Source: VAZQ01 sp963744275
GTDB taxonomy: Bacteria; Pseudomonadota; Alphaproteobacteria; Rhizobiales; Xanthobacteraceae
Direction: 5' to 3'
Assembly (NCBI GenBank): GCA_963744275.1
Contig: CAVUSX010000017.1
Coordinates: forward strand, 186,001-250,000
Length of the DNA stretch: 64,000 nucleotides
In this document: piece by piece, positions 1-9,845 of the stretch
How the letters are laid out: every line of letters starts with the position of its first letter
Position numbering within the stretch: position 1 is the stretch's first letter
Translations under genes and position numbers: made by a program
Notes under the pieces: model-generated
Database searches by the model: none
What the model saw: only the letters and a program-made list of their open reading frames with translations
What the model was told of the DNA's origin: nothing

Positions 1-2558
1 GGACTGGAAGGCCTGGGCGTTGCCCTGGAAGCTTCCGATCAAGGATGCCGGCTTGCCGATCTCGGCCTCCGCGGTTTGGATCGCGGAGACCGCCTGCCCG
101 AGCGCCACGCTCGGCTGCAGATTGAACGACAACGTCACGGCCGGAAATTGTCCCTGGTGCGAGACCGAGAGCGAGCCGGTGTGGCTGGTATCGATGTTGA
201 CGAGGGTGGACAGCGGCACCAGCTGGCCGCTGCTCGGCGCCTTCACGTAGATATTGTCGAGCCCCGCGGGACTCTGTCTGCAGGTCCGGCAACGCCTCGA
301 GCACGATGAAGTAGGAGTTGGTCTGGGTGAAATATTGGCCCACCTGGCGTTGTCCGAAGGCGTCGTCGAGGGTGTCGTCGATGGCCTGCGGCTGGATGCC
401 GAAGCGCGCGGCGGCGTCGCGATTGATCGTCACCTGCAGCTGGGGGGCGTTGCCCTGCTGATCGGTGGAGACGTCGGCGAGCTCGGGCAGCGTCTTGAGC
501 TTGGCCAGCATGCGGGGTGCCCAGGTGTTGAGCTCCTCGAGGTTGGCGTCCTGCAGGGTATATTGAAACTGGCCGCGCGAGATCTTGCCCCCCACGGTGA
601 TGTCCTGCGACGGCTGCAGGAACAGATTGGCGCCTTGCACCTTGGCGAGCTGCGGCCGCAGCCGGTTGATCACCTGCAGCGCCGAGGACGTGCGCTGGTC
701 GCGCGGCTTGAGCCCGATGAAGAAGCGGCCGGTGTTGAGCGTATTGCCGCCGCCGCTGCCGAAGAAGGATCCGAACGAGGCGACGTCGGGATCGCGCGCG
801 ATCACCTGCGAAAGCTCACGCTGCAGGCGTTTCATCTCGATCGGAGAGACGTCTTGCGCGGCTTCGGAGAACCCCTGGATGAGGCCGGTATCCTGTATGG
901 GGAAGAAGCCCTTGGGGATCGTCGACGAACAGGACGGCGGTCACCGCCATGGTGGCCAGGAACACCATGAGGGTGAGCGGCTGGTGGCGCAGCACCACGT
1001 CGAGGATGCGACGGTAGCCGCCGATCAGCGTCTCGAAGCCCCATTCGATGGCGCGGAAGACACGGCCATGTTGATCGGACTGCTTGTGCAGGAAGCGCGA
1101 GCACAGCATCGGGGTCAGGGTGAGCGAGACCACGACCGAGACGATGATGGCCGCCGTCACGGTGAGGGCGAACTCGCGAAACAGGCGCCCGATGATGCCG
1201 CCCATCAGCAGGAGCGGAATGAACACCGCGATCAGCGAGATGCTGATCGAGACCACCGTGAACCCGATCTCGCTCGCTCCCTTGAGCGCCGCCTGCATGG
1301 CGGGGGTGCCTTCCTCGACATGACGGTAGATGTTCTCCACCACCACGATCGCATCGTCGACCACGAAACCGACCGCGAGCGTCAGCGCCATCAGCGAGAG
1401 ATTGTCCAGGCTGAAGCCCAGCAGAAACATCACGGCGGTCGCGCCCAAGAGCGCCAGCGGCACGGTGACGCTCGGAATGAGCGTGGCCCAGAAATTTCGA
1501 AGAAAAAGCAATATGACCATCACCACCAGGCAAATGGTCAGCATCAGCGTGTATTCCACGTCCTGGACCGAGGCCCGGATGGTCTGGGTGCGATCCACGA
1601 TGGTGTCGAGATGCATGCCGGGCGGTATGACGGCGGCCAAGCCCGGCATCGCGGCTTTGATCTGGTCGACGGTATCGATGACGTTGGCGCCCGGTTGCTT
1701 GAACACCAGCAGGATGACGGCCGGCTGGTCTCCCGACAATGCGGCGATATTGACGTCCTGCGGCCCCGCCACCGCCTGGCCGATGTCGCGGACCCGGATC
1801 GGCGCGCCGTTGCGATAGGCGATGATGACGTTGTCGTAGTCCTGCGCTTTCACCAGCTGGTCGTTGGCCGCGATGGTGAAGCTCTGCCGCACCCCGTTGA
1901 TGCTGCCCTTGCTGGCGTCGCTGTTGGCGACCGCCAGCACGCCGCGCACGTCCTCCAGCGTCAGCCCGCGCGTTTGCAGCTTCGCCGGATCGACCTGGAC
2001 GCGGACCGCGGGCTTCTGCTCGCCGCCGATGATGACCTGCGCGACGCCGGTGATCTGCGAAATCTGCTGGGCCACGACCGTATCGGCGAAATCGTCGACG
2101 GTGGTGAGCGGCAGCGTGTCGGAATGCGCGGCCAGGATGAGGATCGGCGCATCCGCCGGGTTCACCTTGCGATAGGTCGGCGGCGAGGTCAGCGTGGTCG
2201 GGAGTTGGCGGCCGGCGGCGGTGATCGCCGCCTGCACGTCCTGGGCGGCCGCGTCCACGTTGCGGTTGAGGTCGAATTGCAGCGTGATGGAGGTAGACCC
2301 CAGCACGCTGGTCGAGGTCAGCTGGGTAACGCCGGAAATCTGTCCGAACTGGCGCTCGAGCGGCGATGCCACGGTCGATGCCATGGTATCGGGGCTGGCG
2401 CCCGCGAGCTGCGCCTGCACCAGGATGGTGGGGAAGTCCACCTGCGGGAGCGGCGCCACCGGCAGCAGCGGAAAGGCCACGATCCCGACGAGGGCGAGCG
2501 CCCCCATCAGCAGCGAGGTGGCGATCGGCCGCCGGATGAAGGGTTCCGAGATGCTCAT
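1..2558 (-). CDS. RND efflux pump inner-membrane permease (HAE1, MdtB/MdtC-like), partial
   Basis: Inner-membrane proton/drug antiporter of a tripartite efflux pump. The N-terminus is complete: cytoplasmic start, first transmembrane helix, then the porter domain. Around residue 400 lies the TM4 motif VGFVVDDAIVVVENIYRH, whose Asp pair carries protons in this family. The reading frame breaks near 905, where one C appears extra in a CCCC run and the continuation reads PKGFFPIQDTGL, and again near 270 in a GGGG run. Joining the three frames gives a canonical RND protein whose last third lies beyond the window edge. The start codon overlaps the stop of the adaptor gene by ATGA, so the two are translationally coupled. 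The TM11-12 end and any outer-membrane factor are not visible. Family is certain, substrate unknown. Confidence 0.9.
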
Positions 2559-3735
2559 GACGGCTTGCCCGGCGTTATCGCCGCCTGCTCGGTCTTGGCG
2601 TCGACCCGCGCTCCGGCCTGCAGCCGGTATTGGCCATCGACGACCACCCGCTCGTCGGCCGCAAGGCCCTTGCTCACGATCGCGACCTCGTCATTGACCT
2701 GGTTGGCTTCGACGGGGCGCTGCTCCACGGTGTTGTCGCTCTTGATCACCCAGGTGTAGAAGCCCTGCGGGCCGCGTTGCAGCGCCACCGGCGGAACCGT
2801 CAGGACACCCGCCTCCGTGTCGACCGCGACCCGCACATGCACGAATTCGCCCGGCCACAGCACCTCGTCGGCGTTCGCGAAATTGGCCTTGAGCCGGATC
2901 GTGCTCGTGGTCTGATCGATCTCGATTGTCGATCAGCATGAGCCGGCCCGTCGCCAGCTCATGCTTGTTGTCCTGATCGTAGGCGGCGACCGCCACCGGG
3001 CCGCGCAGCATGGCGGCCCGCACCTCGGCGAGATTTTTTTGCGGCAGCGTGAAGGTCGCCACTACCGGCCGAATCTGCGTCAGCACCGTGAGCGGATTGG
3101 GATCGCTGGCATGGATGATGTTGCCGACATCGACCTGCCGGAAGCCGACGCGGCCATCGATCGGCGCCGTGATGGTGGCATAGGAGAGCTGGGTCTGGGC
3201 GCTGTCGATCGCGCCCTGGTCGGCGTCGATCGTCGCCACCAGTTGATCGACCTTGGCCTGCTGGGTGTCGACGTTCTGCTGGGTCTCGGCATTCTTGAGG
3301 ACCAGCGTCTTGAAGCGCTCGAGATCCTTGCGGGCCGCAACCAGCTGGGCCTGATCCTCCGCCTTTTTCGCCACCGCCTGATCGAGCGCGGCGCGAAACG
3401 TGCGCGGATCGATGACCGCGAGGGTGTCGCCGGCGTGGACCTCCTGGCCCTCGGTGAAATTGACGGACTGCAGCTTGCCGTCCACTTGGCTGTGGATGGC
3501 GACGGTATTCGACGCCGCCACGGTTCCCAGGCCCTGGAGGAAGATCGGCACGTCGCGGCGCGCGACCGATGCCACCGTGACCGGCACCGCCGGCGACCGG
3601 GCCGCCGTGTGGGACGGCTGCTCGAATTCGCCGCCACGATGCGAGCCCGCCCGCCAGGACGACGACCGCGATGCCGGCAATCCAGAGGAACCGACGCCCG
3701 GGTCGGCTCTTGGTCTTCGCGGCAATCGCTTTCAT
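2555..3735 (-). CDS. RND efflux periplasmic adaptor (membrane fusion protein, MdtA-like)
   Basis: Periplasmic adaptor linking the RND permease to an outer-membrane channel. It starts at an ATG at 3735 with a basic N-terminus and one hydrophobic anchor segment. A lipoyl/biotinyl-like hairpin follows (GTVAASNTVAIHSQVDGKL, then ATITAPIDGRVGFRQVD), with a helical coiled coil between the halves and a C-terminal membrane-proximal domain ending GLAADERVVVDGQYRLQAG. Two single-base frame breaks, near 3640 and near 2925, split it into three frames; each joins cleanly to the expected family sequence. The 3' end overlaps the permease start by four bases. Family assignment is firm; the breaks look like sequence errors rather than decay. 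Confidence 0.85.
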
Positions 3736-4117
3736 CGGAGCACCTGTTGGATCTCGGTCCAATCATTATCTCTTGCACCGGCACCCTCGTGACAAGCAGC
3801 CGCGGGATTAAAAATTGTTAATCCCCGGCCTTCGAGCGCTTATCGGCGATCGAGCCGTGCATTGAGCGAGTAAACTTCATGTAATCTCGGTATAAATAGG
3901 TGTTTGAACCACATGCTTCCGCTGGAGGTTCCTTAAGTGAAACCCCGGAAGATACTTTTCGTTCAAATGGATTGTGCTGGCTCAGGCGTAGATGACAGGC
4001 CGTTTGCGGCCTCCAGGACATGCCGGCGCAACTTTGATGCAGCTCGCGCAGGGGAAAGCAGATCGCGGGGCGCGCCAATCGCGTTGCAGGCGCGATATGG
4101 GCCGCTCGGCTCTTCGG
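3736..4117. other. Intergenic region upstream of the RND operon
   Basis: A 382-bp gap between two genes on the minus strand. The part nearest the adaptor gene (about 3800-3930) is visibly more AT-rich than its surroundings and is the natural place for the efflux-operon promoter. I cannot define a -35/-10 pair with confidence. No coding region or RNA gene is apparent. Confidence 0.5.
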
Positions 4118-4750
4118 CTACTGCACGGCGACAACAAGCTCGACGACTTTTTCCTTCCCCATGCGGCTGACGATCTGCGTAAGCTCCGGCGGCGGCAAAG
4201 TCGTGTCCCCGATCCGGACGCGAAACAGGTTGCCGGGCCGCGGGCCGTCCGCGAGCGATGCGTGATACGCGTCGAGGAATTTCGTGACGTCCTCCATGCT
4301 GGCTTGCGCCGCAAAGCGGACCGCCACGAAGGCACCTGCGGTCGCGGCCGAAGCCGTCTGATAGCCGTCGCGCGGTTGCCCGAGATGGACCGTCCTGATC
4401 GCGGTCGGCACGCTGATCACCAACACGGCTGCTCCGATCAGCCACAGGATGGTGCCGCGGCCGAAGCTGGATTCGAGCTTGGCGATGCGCCCTCCCAGCG
4501 CGAACGCGCTCTTGGCCTTGCGAGCACGCGCTTCCGAGAGCGGGACGGTGAGAACCTCGTCTCCGTTCTCGTCGGTGACGATGACCGTCCAGGTCTGGAG
4601 CGGTTCGTGGATCCCGTGCCGGGTGATATCCTGAGCCAAGCCCAGTGCCTCCTTCCGCGCCTCGCCGGTTCCCGACAGCACCGCGCCTTCGATATCCCGC
4701 ACGAGATTCTGCGAACGGCCTTCCATGATGTTGAAGAAGTAGCGGGGCAT
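4118..4750 (-). CDS. DUF6894-type protein with one transmembrane segment
   Basis: 210-residue protein of unknown function. The N-terminus MPRYFFNIMEG and the following 70 residues match the small alphaproteobacterial DUF6894 fold. Here that domain is fused to a membrane helix around residues 100-118 (ILWLIGAAVLVISVPTAI) and a C-terminal domain of about 85 residues ending KVVELVVAVQ. DUF6894 proteins usually stand alone at 75-90 residues, so the extension is unusual. The start has an upstream GGAGCG at short spacing. It faces the secreted-protein gene at 5058 across a 307-bp divergent gap. No function can be assigned. Confidence 0.7.
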   Translation of the reverse strand: MPRYFFNIMEGRSQNLVRDIEGAVLSGTGEARKEALGLAQDITRHGIHEPLQTWTVIVTDENGDEVLTVPLSEARARKAKSAFALGGRIAKLESSFGRGTILWLIGAAVLVISVPTAIRTVHLGQPRDGYQTASAATAGAFVAVRFAAQASMEDVTKFLDAYHASLADGPRPGNLFRVRIGDTTLPPPELTQIVSRMGKEKVVELVVAVQ

Positions 4751-5057
4751 CGTCGCGCTCCTGGTTCCTCTGCGAGCGGAAACACGTTCGCCGCGGACGA
4801 TCGCCCGGATCGGGCAGGGTCCTGCGGAGTTACGAGCTGCGGCAGCATAGCGGTCTTGCCATGCGTGCGGTCCGCCCCGTGCGAAGCTGGTTAAGGAGGT
4901 GTTTCCGCAACGCGCGAATCGCCGTCATGGATCCGGGACTCGGATACCGTTCTTGGTGGTCCGTCGGAAGTCCGACCGCGGGCATTTGCCTCCAGCCGGG
5001 CTCAATTATAGGCTGCGGCGGGTGAAACGGAGCGATGCGCGAGGGAGCGATGCGCGA
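4751..5057. other. Divergent intergenic region
   Basis: A 307-bp gap between outward-facing genes at 4750 (minus) and 5058 (plus), presumably holding both promoters. I recognise no operator palindrome, RNA or coding sequence. Just before 5058 the sequence repeats GGAGCGATGCGCGA, which supplies the ribosome-binding site for the rightward gene. Confidence 0.4.
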
Positions 5058-5489
5058 ATGTGGAGCCGATGCAGAGTGATTGCGGCGGTGGCGATGCTCG
5101 CATCGCTTCTGTCCGCGCAAGTCGTACGCGCTCAGTCCTTCGACGGCCAATACGCCGGCAAGCTCGACTGTGCCAAGCTGGCTTATACCGACGCCGATTT
5201 GAGCGGCGAGCCGGTGTCTCTCACGATTTCCGGCGGCAAGGTGTCGTACTCGCGCACGCTCTATGAGCACAATCGCAGCGAGGTGGTCGGCAAGGAAACC
5301 GGCGCAGGCTCAGTGGCGCCCGACGGGTCCATCATCCTGTCGGGCGGTTGGACCGGGCGTCGCGATTTGGTGCGCGCCAGCTATCGCGGCAAGCTCTCCG
5401 GCGGCAGCGCGACCCTGAGCGGCCGGCATGTCATCAGTTACGAAGGCAAGACCTACAACCGCACGTGCTCGATGACGATCGGACATTGA
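5058..5489 (+). CDS. Small secreted protein of unknown function
   Basis: 143-residue protein with a clear Sec signal peptide (basic start, hydrophobic core, cleavage near VVRAQS). The mature part contains two cysteine-bearing segments (KLDCAKLAY near the start and TYNRTCSMTIGH at the end) that could form one disulfide. The middle is Gly/Ser-rich beta-type sequence. I chose the ATG at 5058 because it has GAGGGAGCG upstream and gives the signal peptide directly. Not recognised beyond being a typical small exported alphaproteobacterial protein. Confidence 0.65.
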   Translation: MWSRCRVIAAVAMLASLLSAQVVRAQSFDGQYAGKLDCAKLAYTDADLSGEPVSLTISGGKVSYSRTLYEHNRSEVVGKETGAGSVAPDGSIILSGGWTGRRDLVRASYRGKLSGGSATLSGRHVISYEGKTYNRTCSMTIGH

Positions 5490-5541
5490 AGGGTTGCCGC
5501 GCATCGCCGTCGGCCCTCCTCGCGGCTCGAAGCGAACCGGG

Positions 5542-6546
5542 CTATCCGGGAATCTGCAAATACTGCTTGAGAAAATCGTGCACCTTCTCGACCGCATTGG
5601 CGCGTGCCGCCGGATTGAAGGCGTAATTGGCGCCATGACCCGGGCAGGAGCCGAGATAGGCGCGCACCGCCTCCGGGGTCGTCTTGGGATCGTCGACGTG
5701 GTTCAGGCGGATGACGCGGCCGATGCTGACGTCCACCACCATATCGCACTTGATGAACACCTCGGTGCTCTTGGAGAGGCCCGAGAACCCGCCCTGCACG
5801 TCGAAATCGTGGTAGGTGTTGGGATAGGAGACGAAAGTGACGGGGCTTCCCTGGCTCTGCGCCCAGTCGGCAAATTCGCGGGTCGGACCAATCCGCGTGT
5901 AGTTGTCGCTCTCGCCGTGAAAAAACAGGATCGGCGACTTGTCGGTGGCGCGATCCCGGTTCTGCAGCTCGGCGGCGCCGTAGAACACCACGTGGACGGC
6001 GAATTTGAGATCGTCCGAGATGATGATCCGGCGCAAGGTCTCGAGCGTCGTGTTGAGCGAGGCGCTGCCGCCGCGCGACCAGCCCAGCACGCCGATGCGT
6101 CCGCGGTCGATGCGGGAATCCGCGCCCAGGACCTTGAGGGCCGCCAGGCCGTCGGCGACGTCGGCATAGCCTGAAAGCTTGCTTTGGTCGGCGACCGTGG
6201 CGGCCACGCCGCGCGGACCGAAGCTGTCGACCATGAGGGTGGCCACGCCCCAGTCGTTCAAGGTGGCGGCCCATTTCTTGATGTTGGCGCCGGAGGGGCC
6301 TTGCAGGCCGCCGCTGCCGTGCAGCAGCACCATGGCGGGCACCGGACCGCTCGCGTTCTTCGGCAGCGTGAGGTCGCCGGTCACGGTCGCGGCCGGCGAT
6401 TCCTTGCGCAAGAACGCCGGCAGCGAAGGCGGCGTGAGGGTCGGAATTGAAACCTTCTGCTGCGCCTGCGCCAGGTCGGCTCCGGCCAGCAGGGCCGCGC
6501 CCATGAGGGTGAACGCGATGGCTGTGATGATCGAGATGCGCATCAT
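5542..6546 (-). CDS. Secreted dienelactone-hydrolase-family alpha/beta hydrolase
   Basis: Exported alpha/beta hydrolase of about 334 residues. A signal peptide (to about residue 29, ending LAQAQQ) precedes the hydrolase domain. The oxyanion-region motif LLHGSGG, the nucleophile elbow GWSRGG (Ser), an acid in FFHGESDNYT and a histidine in NTYHDFDV make a complete catalytic triad in the order seen in dienelactone hydrolases. I take the start at the double ATG at 6546, with GGGAATGGACC just upstream. Neighbours give no pathway; the substrate is unknown, probably an ester or lactone in the periplasm. Confidence 0.8.
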   Translation of the reverse strand: MMRISIITAIAFTLMGAALLAGADLAQAQQKVSIPTLTPPSLPAFLRKESPAATVTGDLTLPKNASGPVPAMVLLHGSGGLQGPSGANIKKWAATLNDWGVATLMVDSFGPRGVAATVADQSKLSGYADVADGLAALKVLGADSRIDRGRIGVLGWSRGGSASLNTTLETLRRIIISDDLKFAVHVVFYGAAELQNRDRATDKSPILFFHGESDNYTRIGPTREFADWAQSQGSPVTFVSYPNTYHDFDVQGGFSGLSKSTEVFIKCDMVVDVSIGRVIRLNHVDDPKTTPEAVRAYLGSCPGHGANYAFNPAARANAVEKVHDFLKQYLQIPG

Positions 6547-6727
6547 GGTCCATTCCCGCTGCGCCGGCCGCGCGGATGCGCTATCGGCTTGCATTGCCCG
6601 AAGTGATCGATGCTGGAGCAGGCCGGCTTCTAAAATGGCCGGCCTTGAGCGCTTAGCATGCTGATTTTCGGCCCGGCGGCAAGACGGTTTGTTTGGCGTG
6701 GCCGGCTCGACACGGGCGAGCCATTTT

Positions 6728-7885
6728 TCAGGGGAATTGGTCGCGCGGAACGCATTTTCTTAGGCGCAACACCTTCGCGGTCACGTAATTGCCGCCGGTG
6801 ACGACCTTGACCTCGCCTCGCTTGCACATGGGATCGTGATCGTCGACGATCTTCGTGTCTCCCGGCAGCAACGCGCCCATCGGCGGCTCCTCCTTCAACG
6901 CGTTGGCGATCGGACGGACCTCGGCGGCGGCGCGGCGCGCCTCATCGACGTGCTCGCCTTGTGGGCGAGATTTCAGGTAGGTCTGATAGGCGTCGAACGT
7001 GTCAGCCGATTTTGCCTTCGTCCAATCGTCGTCGTCGCTGCCCGCCGGAGGTGCTCCTTCCTCGCCGGAGGTGAGGGCGGCGCTCAATGCCGTCTGCATG
7101 GTCAGGGCGCCGATCCGCTGCTCGGCCTCGGCGCGATGTTTGCTGTCGGGATTTTGCGCGATGAATTCCCGCAGCAAGCCGATGTCCTTGGCATCCTTCA
7201 GCTGACTCCACTGGACGTCGTCCGCCGGGTGGGTCGCGGTTCCGGCGGAGGTGGGTGTGCTGCTCGGTATGTCGTGCAATTTCAGCTGCCATGCCGCCGC
7301 GCCGCCGGCGAGCAGCAGGACCACCGCAATTCCGGCAAGCAGCAGGCGTGAATTCGCGCGCGCCGGCGCAGCTGCCTGTCCGGTCGTGGATTTCGGCACA
7401 GCGCGTGCCGTCCCGCCCGACTTGCGCGCCAGCACCTCGTCGATCGATTGCACGAGGCGATCCACATGCGGCCGGAAATCACGCCCGACATCGACCGGGG
7501 CCGCGTTGAGAAAGGCAAAATTCCGCAGGCTCTCCGGCAGCGCGGCCGCCTTGGGCATGCTGGCGCCGTCGACCAGGACCGGAATCACCACGATCTCCTG
7601 CCGCAACGCCGTCTCGATCTCGACCCGGACCGGATCGTCCTCCTCCCGGATACGGCTGCCGCCGTCCGCACCCGTGCCCAGCCAATCGGGCCCCACCACC
7701 GCGATCAGCACCTCGGCTTGCACCAGCGCCGACTGGATATGCTGGCGAAAATCGGTGCCGAACGGGATGTTGTCGACATCCATGAACACCGATTGCTCGC
7801 CGAATTGCGCGATCAGCCGGTCGACGATGCGCCCCGCGATCGCTTGGGAGTCGGAACGGCGATAGGAAACGACGATCTTCGACAT
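6728..7885 (-). CDS. TIR-domain protein with a transmembrane segment
   Basis: 385-residue protein. Residues 1 to about 150 form a TIR_2-type domain: IVVSYRRSDS at strand A, VFMDVDNIPFG, LIAVVGPDWL, and VRVEIETAL with the glutamate in the position used by TIR NADases. A hydrophobic helix follows at about 190-205 (LLLAGIAVVLLLAGGAAAW). The C-terminal 180 residues contain short helical, TPR- or SEL1-like segments (FDAYQTYLKSRPQGEH) and end with two cysteine-containing motifs. It may be a membrane-tethered signalling protein. No defence genes, partner nucleases or ATPases are adjacent, so an anti-phage role is only a possibility. The start has AAGG about 10 nt upstream. Confidence 0.75.
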   Translation of the reverse strand: MSKIVVSYRRSDSQAIAGRIVDRLIAQFGEQSVFMDVDNIPFGTDFRQHIQSALVQAEVLIAVVGPDWLGTGADGGSRIREEDDPVRVEIETALRQEIVVIPVLVDGASMPKAAALPESLRNFAFLNAAPVDVGRDFRPHVDRLVQSIDEVLARKSGGTARAVPKSTTGQAAAPARANSRLLLAGIAVVLLLAGGAAAWQLKLHDIPSSTPTSAGTATHPADDVQWSQLKDAKDIGLLREFIAQNPDSKHRAEAEQRIGALTMQTALSAALTSGEEGAPPAGSDDDDWTKAKSADTFDAYQTYLKSRPQGEHVDEARRAAAEVRPIANALKEEPPMGALLPGDTKIVDDHDPMCKRGEVKVVTGGNYVTAKVLRLRKCVPRDQFP

Positions 7886-8052
7886 GGCGCGGCCTTGAGA
7901 TCACCGCACGGGGCTCACTCTGTCCCCGGGGCCAACCCCTATTGCACTTGGAATAGCGCAATTTTGCAAGGCGAAACGCGCCCGAGCCCGCGGTGGCGCG
8001 GCCGGCTCGACCTGCGGGCCGGTCCACACCGCCGATCGCGTCGATGCGAGCC

Positions 8053-8889
8053 TCACCTCTGCGGTTGCTTGAAATAGCGCAGATCGGGCGGCGCCTGGCC
8101 CTTCTTGGTCGGCATCAGATAGCCGTCCGCGCTCAGGAAGTAGCCGTCCTTGCCGATGCGCACCAGCGCGTTTTCCTCCTCGCACAGCGCCGAGCTCCAG
8201 ACCGGCCGGGCCGCGTCGACGCGCGCGATCTTCTTGTGCAGCGTCCACGGCCGCGTCAAGGCATGGTCGTACACCGTGATATCGTCATAGAGGATGTTGC
8301 GGTCGGCCTTGTCCAGATAGATGCGTTCCTTGATGACGCTCTGATTGTCGCGGTGCAGCGGCAGGCCGGTGGATTCGAACGCCCGCGGGCCCCTGAAATT
8401 GCGCGTCTCGACCTCGAGCACGTCGTAGTGGCCGCTGCCGGTCGTATCCAGCCATTTGCCGATGGAATAGCCCGCATAGCTCGGCTCGACCGCGCCCTCC
8501 GCGGGCCAGTCGCGCCCGTCGGTATAGATCCGCCGGTAGGAATTGTTGATGTGGCTGATCAGGATGTAGGTGGTGTCCTGCGTCACCACGATCTCCATCG
8601 GATCGTAGAGGTTCATGATCGCCGGCATGCCCTGCGGGATGCAGAACGAGGAGGGCCAATTGCCTTGCCCGCCGGCCGCCTGGTCGGCCAGCTGGGCCTC
8701 GTTGATGGCCTGGTATTCCGGCGTCAGCGGCGCTTTTTGTCCCGGAGCGACCCAGCGCGGCGCGCCCACCCGCTCCCATTGACCTTTGAGGTCGGGATAT
8801 TTCGATTTATCGAACGCTTGCGCGCCGCAGGGCGCCAGCAGCAGTGCCGCCGTGGCGGCCAGCATGCCGACCAAGCTCTTGTCCCACAT
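8053..8889 (-). CDS. Conserved secreted protein of unknown function
   Basis: About 278 residues. The ATG at 8889 has GGGAGGGTG upstream and opens a signal peptide ending near CGAQAF. The mature protein begins DKSKYPDLKGQWERVG and is rich in aromatic and acidic residues, with motifs such as SFCIPQGMPAIM, THINNSYRRIYTDGRDWP (variant) and a C-terminal GKDGYFLSADGYLMPTKKG. I recognise it as a type of exported protein common in soil Alphaproteobacteria but know no biochemical role. It is divergent from the gene at 9076. Confidence 0.65.
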   Translation of the reverse strand: MWDKSLVGMLAATAALLLAPCGAQAFDKSKYPDLKGQWERVGAPRWVAPGQKAPLTPEYQAINEAQLADQAAGGQGNWPSSFCIPQGMPAIMNLYDPMEIVVTQDTTYILISHINNSYRRIYTDGRDWPAEGAVEPSYAGYSIGKWLDTTGSGHYDVLEVETRNFRGPRAFESTGLPLHRDNQSVIKERIYLDKADRNILYDDITVYDHALTRPWTLHKKIARVDAARPVWSSALCEEENALVRIGKDGYFLSADGYLMPTKKGQAPPDLRYFKQPQR

Positions 8890-9075
8890 CAAGCACCCTC
8901 CCGGTGATCGCTTCCGAGCCGCCTCGACCCATTTGTTGAACGGAGAAAATCGCCTCAACCCGGACCGTCGGTCGGGCGCACATTACACCGACTGCGCCGG
9001 CCGGCGGAAGAGCGGCCCCCGTCGCAGGCGAGAATCAGCTCTAATCTGGTAAACCCCAGGACAGCCGGCCGAACC

Positions 9076-9585
9076 ATGCGCAAACGCACCGTCACCGTGA
9101 ACGACAAGATGCAGAAGGGCTATCGCTACGTGCGCAGCGAGCCGATCGGCCGCAACTTCGACCCCGAATTCCGGCCCGAGCTGACGCCGCAGCAAATGCT
9201 GCGGCTCGGCGTGTTCGGCGGCAAGTACATGACCGATACCCGAAGGGAGTTTCCCAAGAGCTGGTTCACGCGCGCCAAGCTCTCCCCGAAAGGCCGCGAC
9301 CCTTCGCTCAACTTCTTCGGCGTCGATGCCAGCCAGCCGCTCTCCGTCTGGCGCCACAAGGGCTGGCTGCACCCGGACGATCCGCGCGGCTGGTTCCAAT
9401 GGTATTGCCGCTACACCATGGGGCGCCGCATGCCGCAGGAGGATCGGCGCCAGATCAAGCGCTGGAAGGCGATGCGCCGGCACATTCGCCAGATCGAGCG
9501 CCACTGTGAGCCTGGCCACCTGACCTGCCGGGCCCGACAACGGCAGGCCCTGCTGCACTGGGCCTATGACAGCCGCAAGATTTGA
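9076..9585 (+). CDS. Conserved hypothetical protein
   Basis: 169 residues, strongly basic and Trp/Arg-rich, without signal peptide or membrane segment. Notable stretches are FGGKYMTDTRREFPKSWF, FFGVDASQPLSVWRHKGW and DDPRGWFQWYCRYTMGRR. The conserved WF/WY core and basic C-terminus (RRHIRQIERHCEPG) resemble a widespread uncharacterised family and could bind nucleic acid, but nothing proves this. It precedes the pentose-phosphate operon by 260 bp. Confidence 0.65.
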   Translation: MRKRTVTVNDKMQKGYRYVRSEPIGRNFDPEFRPELTPQQMLRLGVFGGKYMTDTRREFPKSWFTRAKLSPKGRDPSLNFFGVDASQPLSVWRHKGWLHPDDPRGWFQWYCRYTMGRRMPQEDRRQIKRWKAMRRHIRQIERHCEPGHLTCRARQRQALLHWAYDSRKI

Positions 9586-9845
9586 GGGAGCGATTAGCGT
9601 CCCTTTGCGATGCAACCAAATCGCCGAACAGGCGTTCTCCGGTGGGGTCGGCACCGAGATTCCGCCTGCGCCTCCCTTGGGGCAGCGGGGCGGAAATCTA
9701 TCCGGAACGGCAGCTTATCGGACGCGGCCCCGAGCTTTTCTCCCTCGTTGCCAAGTCGGCCTCCGCGAGATCGGCCCCTTTTCGGCCTCAGGGTTTGGGG
9801 CCAGGGCTGGGAGATGGACAGCCACTGGGCGTGACGGAGAACGCG

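Noticed and set aside
585..2759. A 724-codon open frame on the plus strand opposite the RND permease
   Set aside because: It is antisense to a well-defined RND protein, has low-complexity His/Arg/Asp composition and no recognisable domain; it is a by-product of high GC content. The same applies to long antisense frames opposite tkt (9594-11441), the NHL/YncE genes (52535-54145) and the ferulate CoA ligase (57908-60214).
6728..7885. A TIR-based anti-phage system
   Set aside because: No linked effector, nuclease, SIR2, cyclic-nucleotide or retron gene is present; the neighbours are ordinary metabolic and secreted-protein genes.
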